Below, one piece after another: positions 4,405 through 5,835 of a DNA stretch of 5,835 nucleotides. The notes under the pieces were generated by a model. The model made no database searches and had not been told where the DNA came from. It saw only the letters and a program-made list of their open reading frames with translations. Each line of letters starts with the position of its first letter. The stretch's first letter is position 1. A program made the position numbers and the translations under genes. The DNA is taken from assembly GCA_016930895.1 (NCBI GenBank), contig JAFGFV010000339.1, forward strand, positions 1-5,835, read 5' to 3'. The DNA is from Spirochaetales bacterium (GTDB taxonomy: Bacteria; Spirochaetota; Spirochaetia; SZUA-6; DRHE01).

Positions 4405-5835
4405 CTATACAGGCGGCTCCCGCTGTAGCCGTGCTGCGATGCGATTCGCCTGCTCGGTAAGCGCACGCTCGTCCGCGCCGGCAAGGGCCCCCTCTTCCAC
4501 TGCGATCCGACCGTTTACGATGGTCCAGCGCGTCCTGTGATCATTGCCCGCCAGCAGCAGCGCCGCAAGGGGGTCCGCCAGGGCGCCGGCGTACTCGAGG
4601 CGCTGCACGTCGAACAGGGCCAGATCGGCCGCCCAGCCTTCAGCGATCTTGCCGACCCCGCCCTCCCCATCGAAGCCGAGCACGCGCGCCCCCATGGACG
4701 TTGCCAGGGCAAAGACCTGGCGGACTGACAGGGCGTCGGCGCCGTAGCGGACCCGCTGCAGCAGCAGAGCCTGCCGCATCTCGCCGAGAAAGTCCGAGCC
4801 GTCGTTCGAGGCCGAGCCGTCCACGGCCAGGCTGACGGTGATCTCGCGTTCCAGCATCTCCTTGACACGGGCGATCCCTGAGCCCAGACGCATGTTCGAG
4901 GACGGGCAGTGACAGATTGCCGTTCCCGTGCGGGCCAGGGTCTCCAATTCCTGGTCGTTGAACCAGACGCCGTGGGCGTACGAGACGTCCGGGCCCACGA
5001 ACTCCCACTCCTCCATGAGCTGGAGCGGGCGCCGGCCGTAGGTGCGCTCGCAGTAGGCGTCCTCGTCCCTGGTCTCCGCGAGGTGGGTGTGCAGCTTGAC
5101 CCCATAAGCCCGGGCCAGGCGGGCGGTCTCGACCATCAGCTCCCGCGTCACGGAGAAGGGACTGCAGGGAGCCAGCCCCACCTTGCGCATGGCCGCCGGG
5201 GCTGGATCGTGATATTTCTCGATGACCCGCCGGCTGTCCCTGAGGATCTCTTCCTGGCTCTGGACCACCGAGTCGGGAGGCAGGCCGCCGTCCTTGACGC
5301 TCAGAGACATGGAGCCGCGCATGGGCGCGAAGCGCATCCCGAGCTCGGCTGCCGCCTCGAACTGCAGGCCGCTCAGGTCGGCGTCGAACCCCCGCGGATA
5401 CAGATAGTGGTGATCGGTCGTGCAGGTACACCCGGTCTTGAGGAGCTCCCCCATGGCCACCGACGAGGAGACGCGCACCGCTTCGGGGTCGATACGTTTC
5501 CACACCTCGTACAGGTACACCAGCCAGCGGAACAGCTTGGCGTTCTGCACGGCGGGGACCGCGCGGGTCAGGACCTGGTAGAAATGGTGGTGAGTATTGA
5601 CGAAGCCGGGGACAACGACGCAGGTGGAAGCATCGATCGTGCGATCGGCGTCCGCCCGGGCGCCGGCGTCTCTACCGACGCGCGAGATCCGCGTGCCTTC
5701 GATCAGGATGTCCACGCCCCCCAGGACCGGGCTGGCCGTATCAGCGGGATCGGGAAGCACCAGCAGGCAATCCTTGAGCAGGAGGCGTTGCAGCCGCGGC
5801 TGGCGATCCTCGCTCGGCTGGCGATCCTCGCTCGG
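4405..5835 (-). CDS. 8-oxoguanine deaminase-type amidohydrolase (5' partial)
   Basis: A metal-dependent amidohydrolase that would deaminate 8-oxoguanine to urate and ammonia in the cytoplasm. The frame is open from the TAG at 4407-4405 to the window edge. The first standard start inside the window is GTG at 5760, giving 451 residues, but the residues upstream (LQRLLLKDCL before LVLP) look like the genuine first strand of the fold, so the true start lies beyond base 5835. Numbering from 5760, the metal and catalytic signature is complete: H57-x-H59 in NTHHHFYQ, H226 and E229 in HTHLAET, H263 in YAHGVWF, and D314 in AVDGSASNDGSD. The NTHHHFYQ, LTRAVPAVQNAKLFRWL, CTTDHHYLYPRG and CPSSNMRLGSGIARV segments are typical of the 8-oxoguanine deaminase group rather than of chlorohydrolases such as AtzA/TrzN or of guanine deaminase. 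Substrate assignment is by motif resemblance only. The gene is convergent to the zinc-ribbon gene. Confidence 0.85.
   Translation of the reverse strand, partial: PSEDRQPSEDRQPRLQRLLLKDCLLVLPDPADTASPVLGGVDILIEGTRISRVGRDAGARADADRTIDASTCVVVPGFVNTHHHFYQVLTRAVPAVQNAKLFRWLVYLYEVWKRIDPEAVRVSSSVAMGELLKTGCTCTTDHHYLYPRGFDADLSGLQFEAAAELGMRFAPMRGSMSLSVKDGGLPPDSVVQSQEEILRDSRRVIEKYHDPAPAAMRKVGLAPCSPFSVTRELMVETARLARAYGVKLHTHLAETRDEDAYCERTYGRRPLQLMEEWEFVGPDVSYAHGVWFNDQELETLARTGTAICHCPSSNMRLGSGIARVKEMLEREITVSLAVDGSASNDGSDFLGEMRQALLLQRVRYGADALSVRQVFALATSMGARVLGFDGEGGVGKIAEGWAADLALFDVQRLEYAGALADPLAALLLAGNDHRTRWTIVNGRIAVEEGALAGADERALTEQANRIAARLQREPPV
5800..5835. repeat. two perfect 18-bp direct repeats at the window edge
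   Basis: CTGGCGATCCTCGCTCGG occurs at 5800-5817 and again at 5818-5835, with the window ending exactly at the end of the second copy. On the minus strand and in the amidohydrolase frame each copy reads PSEDRQ. More copies may follow beyond the edge. An assembly artefact at a contig end is a serious alternative. Confidence 0.9.

Noticed and set aside
4640..5503. Alternative minus-strand frame (287 codons) within the amidohydrolase gene
   Set aside because: It is an Arg/Gly/Pro-rich shadow, while the overlapping frame carries all metal-binding motifs of the amidohydrolase family.

Overview
The window is GC-rich bacterial DNA with tightly packed genes, about 5.8 kb. It holds five protein-coding genes, two of them cut by the window edges. 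The taxon cannot be fixed from sequence alone. A short CxxC/CxxC protein of the DUF5679 type next to an SLC45-like sugar transporter and an 8-oxoguanine deaminase-type amidohydrolase would fit an uncultured Chloroflexota-like or actinobacteria-like lineage; this is a weak inference. Both window edges lie inside short tandem repeats, which suggests a metagenomic contig that broke at repeats.

Bases 1-2019 (plus strand): the window opens inside a reading frame made of five 21-bp repeats (heptapeptide PARGSAK), followed by a Lys/Ala/Pro-rich linker and a C-terminal TIR domain. The first 140 bases upstream of the nearest ATG are open in the same frame, so the array belongs to the TIR protein and not to an untranslated region. 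After 34 bases and a good Shine-Dalgarno comes a 12-helix MFS transporter of the sugar/cation symporter (GPH/SLC45-like) type.

Bases 2020-4063 (plus strand): a divergent GH77 4-alpha-glucanotransferase (MalQ-like) starts 7 bases after the transporter stop. The transporter probably imports an oligosaccharide that the glucanotransferase remodels, so these two genes read as a small alpha-glucan/maltooligosaccharide operon. Whether the TIR gene belongs to the same transcript is open.

Bases 4064-4404: an AT-rich island carries a near-consensus sigma-70-type promoter (TTGTGA, 17-base spacer, TATAAT) driving a 52-residue zinc-ribbon-like protein. A strong GC-rich hairpin lies between this gene and the convergent gene that follows.

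Bases 4405-5835 (minus strand): an amidohydrolase that closely fits 8-oxoguanine deaminase (purine salvage/catabolism). Its N-terminus runs off the window, through two in-frame 18-bp repeats.

The most unusual object is the TIR protein: a TIR domain on the end of a histone-tail-like basic repeat region, with its true N-terminus off the window. No complete undescribed system can be demonstrated here.
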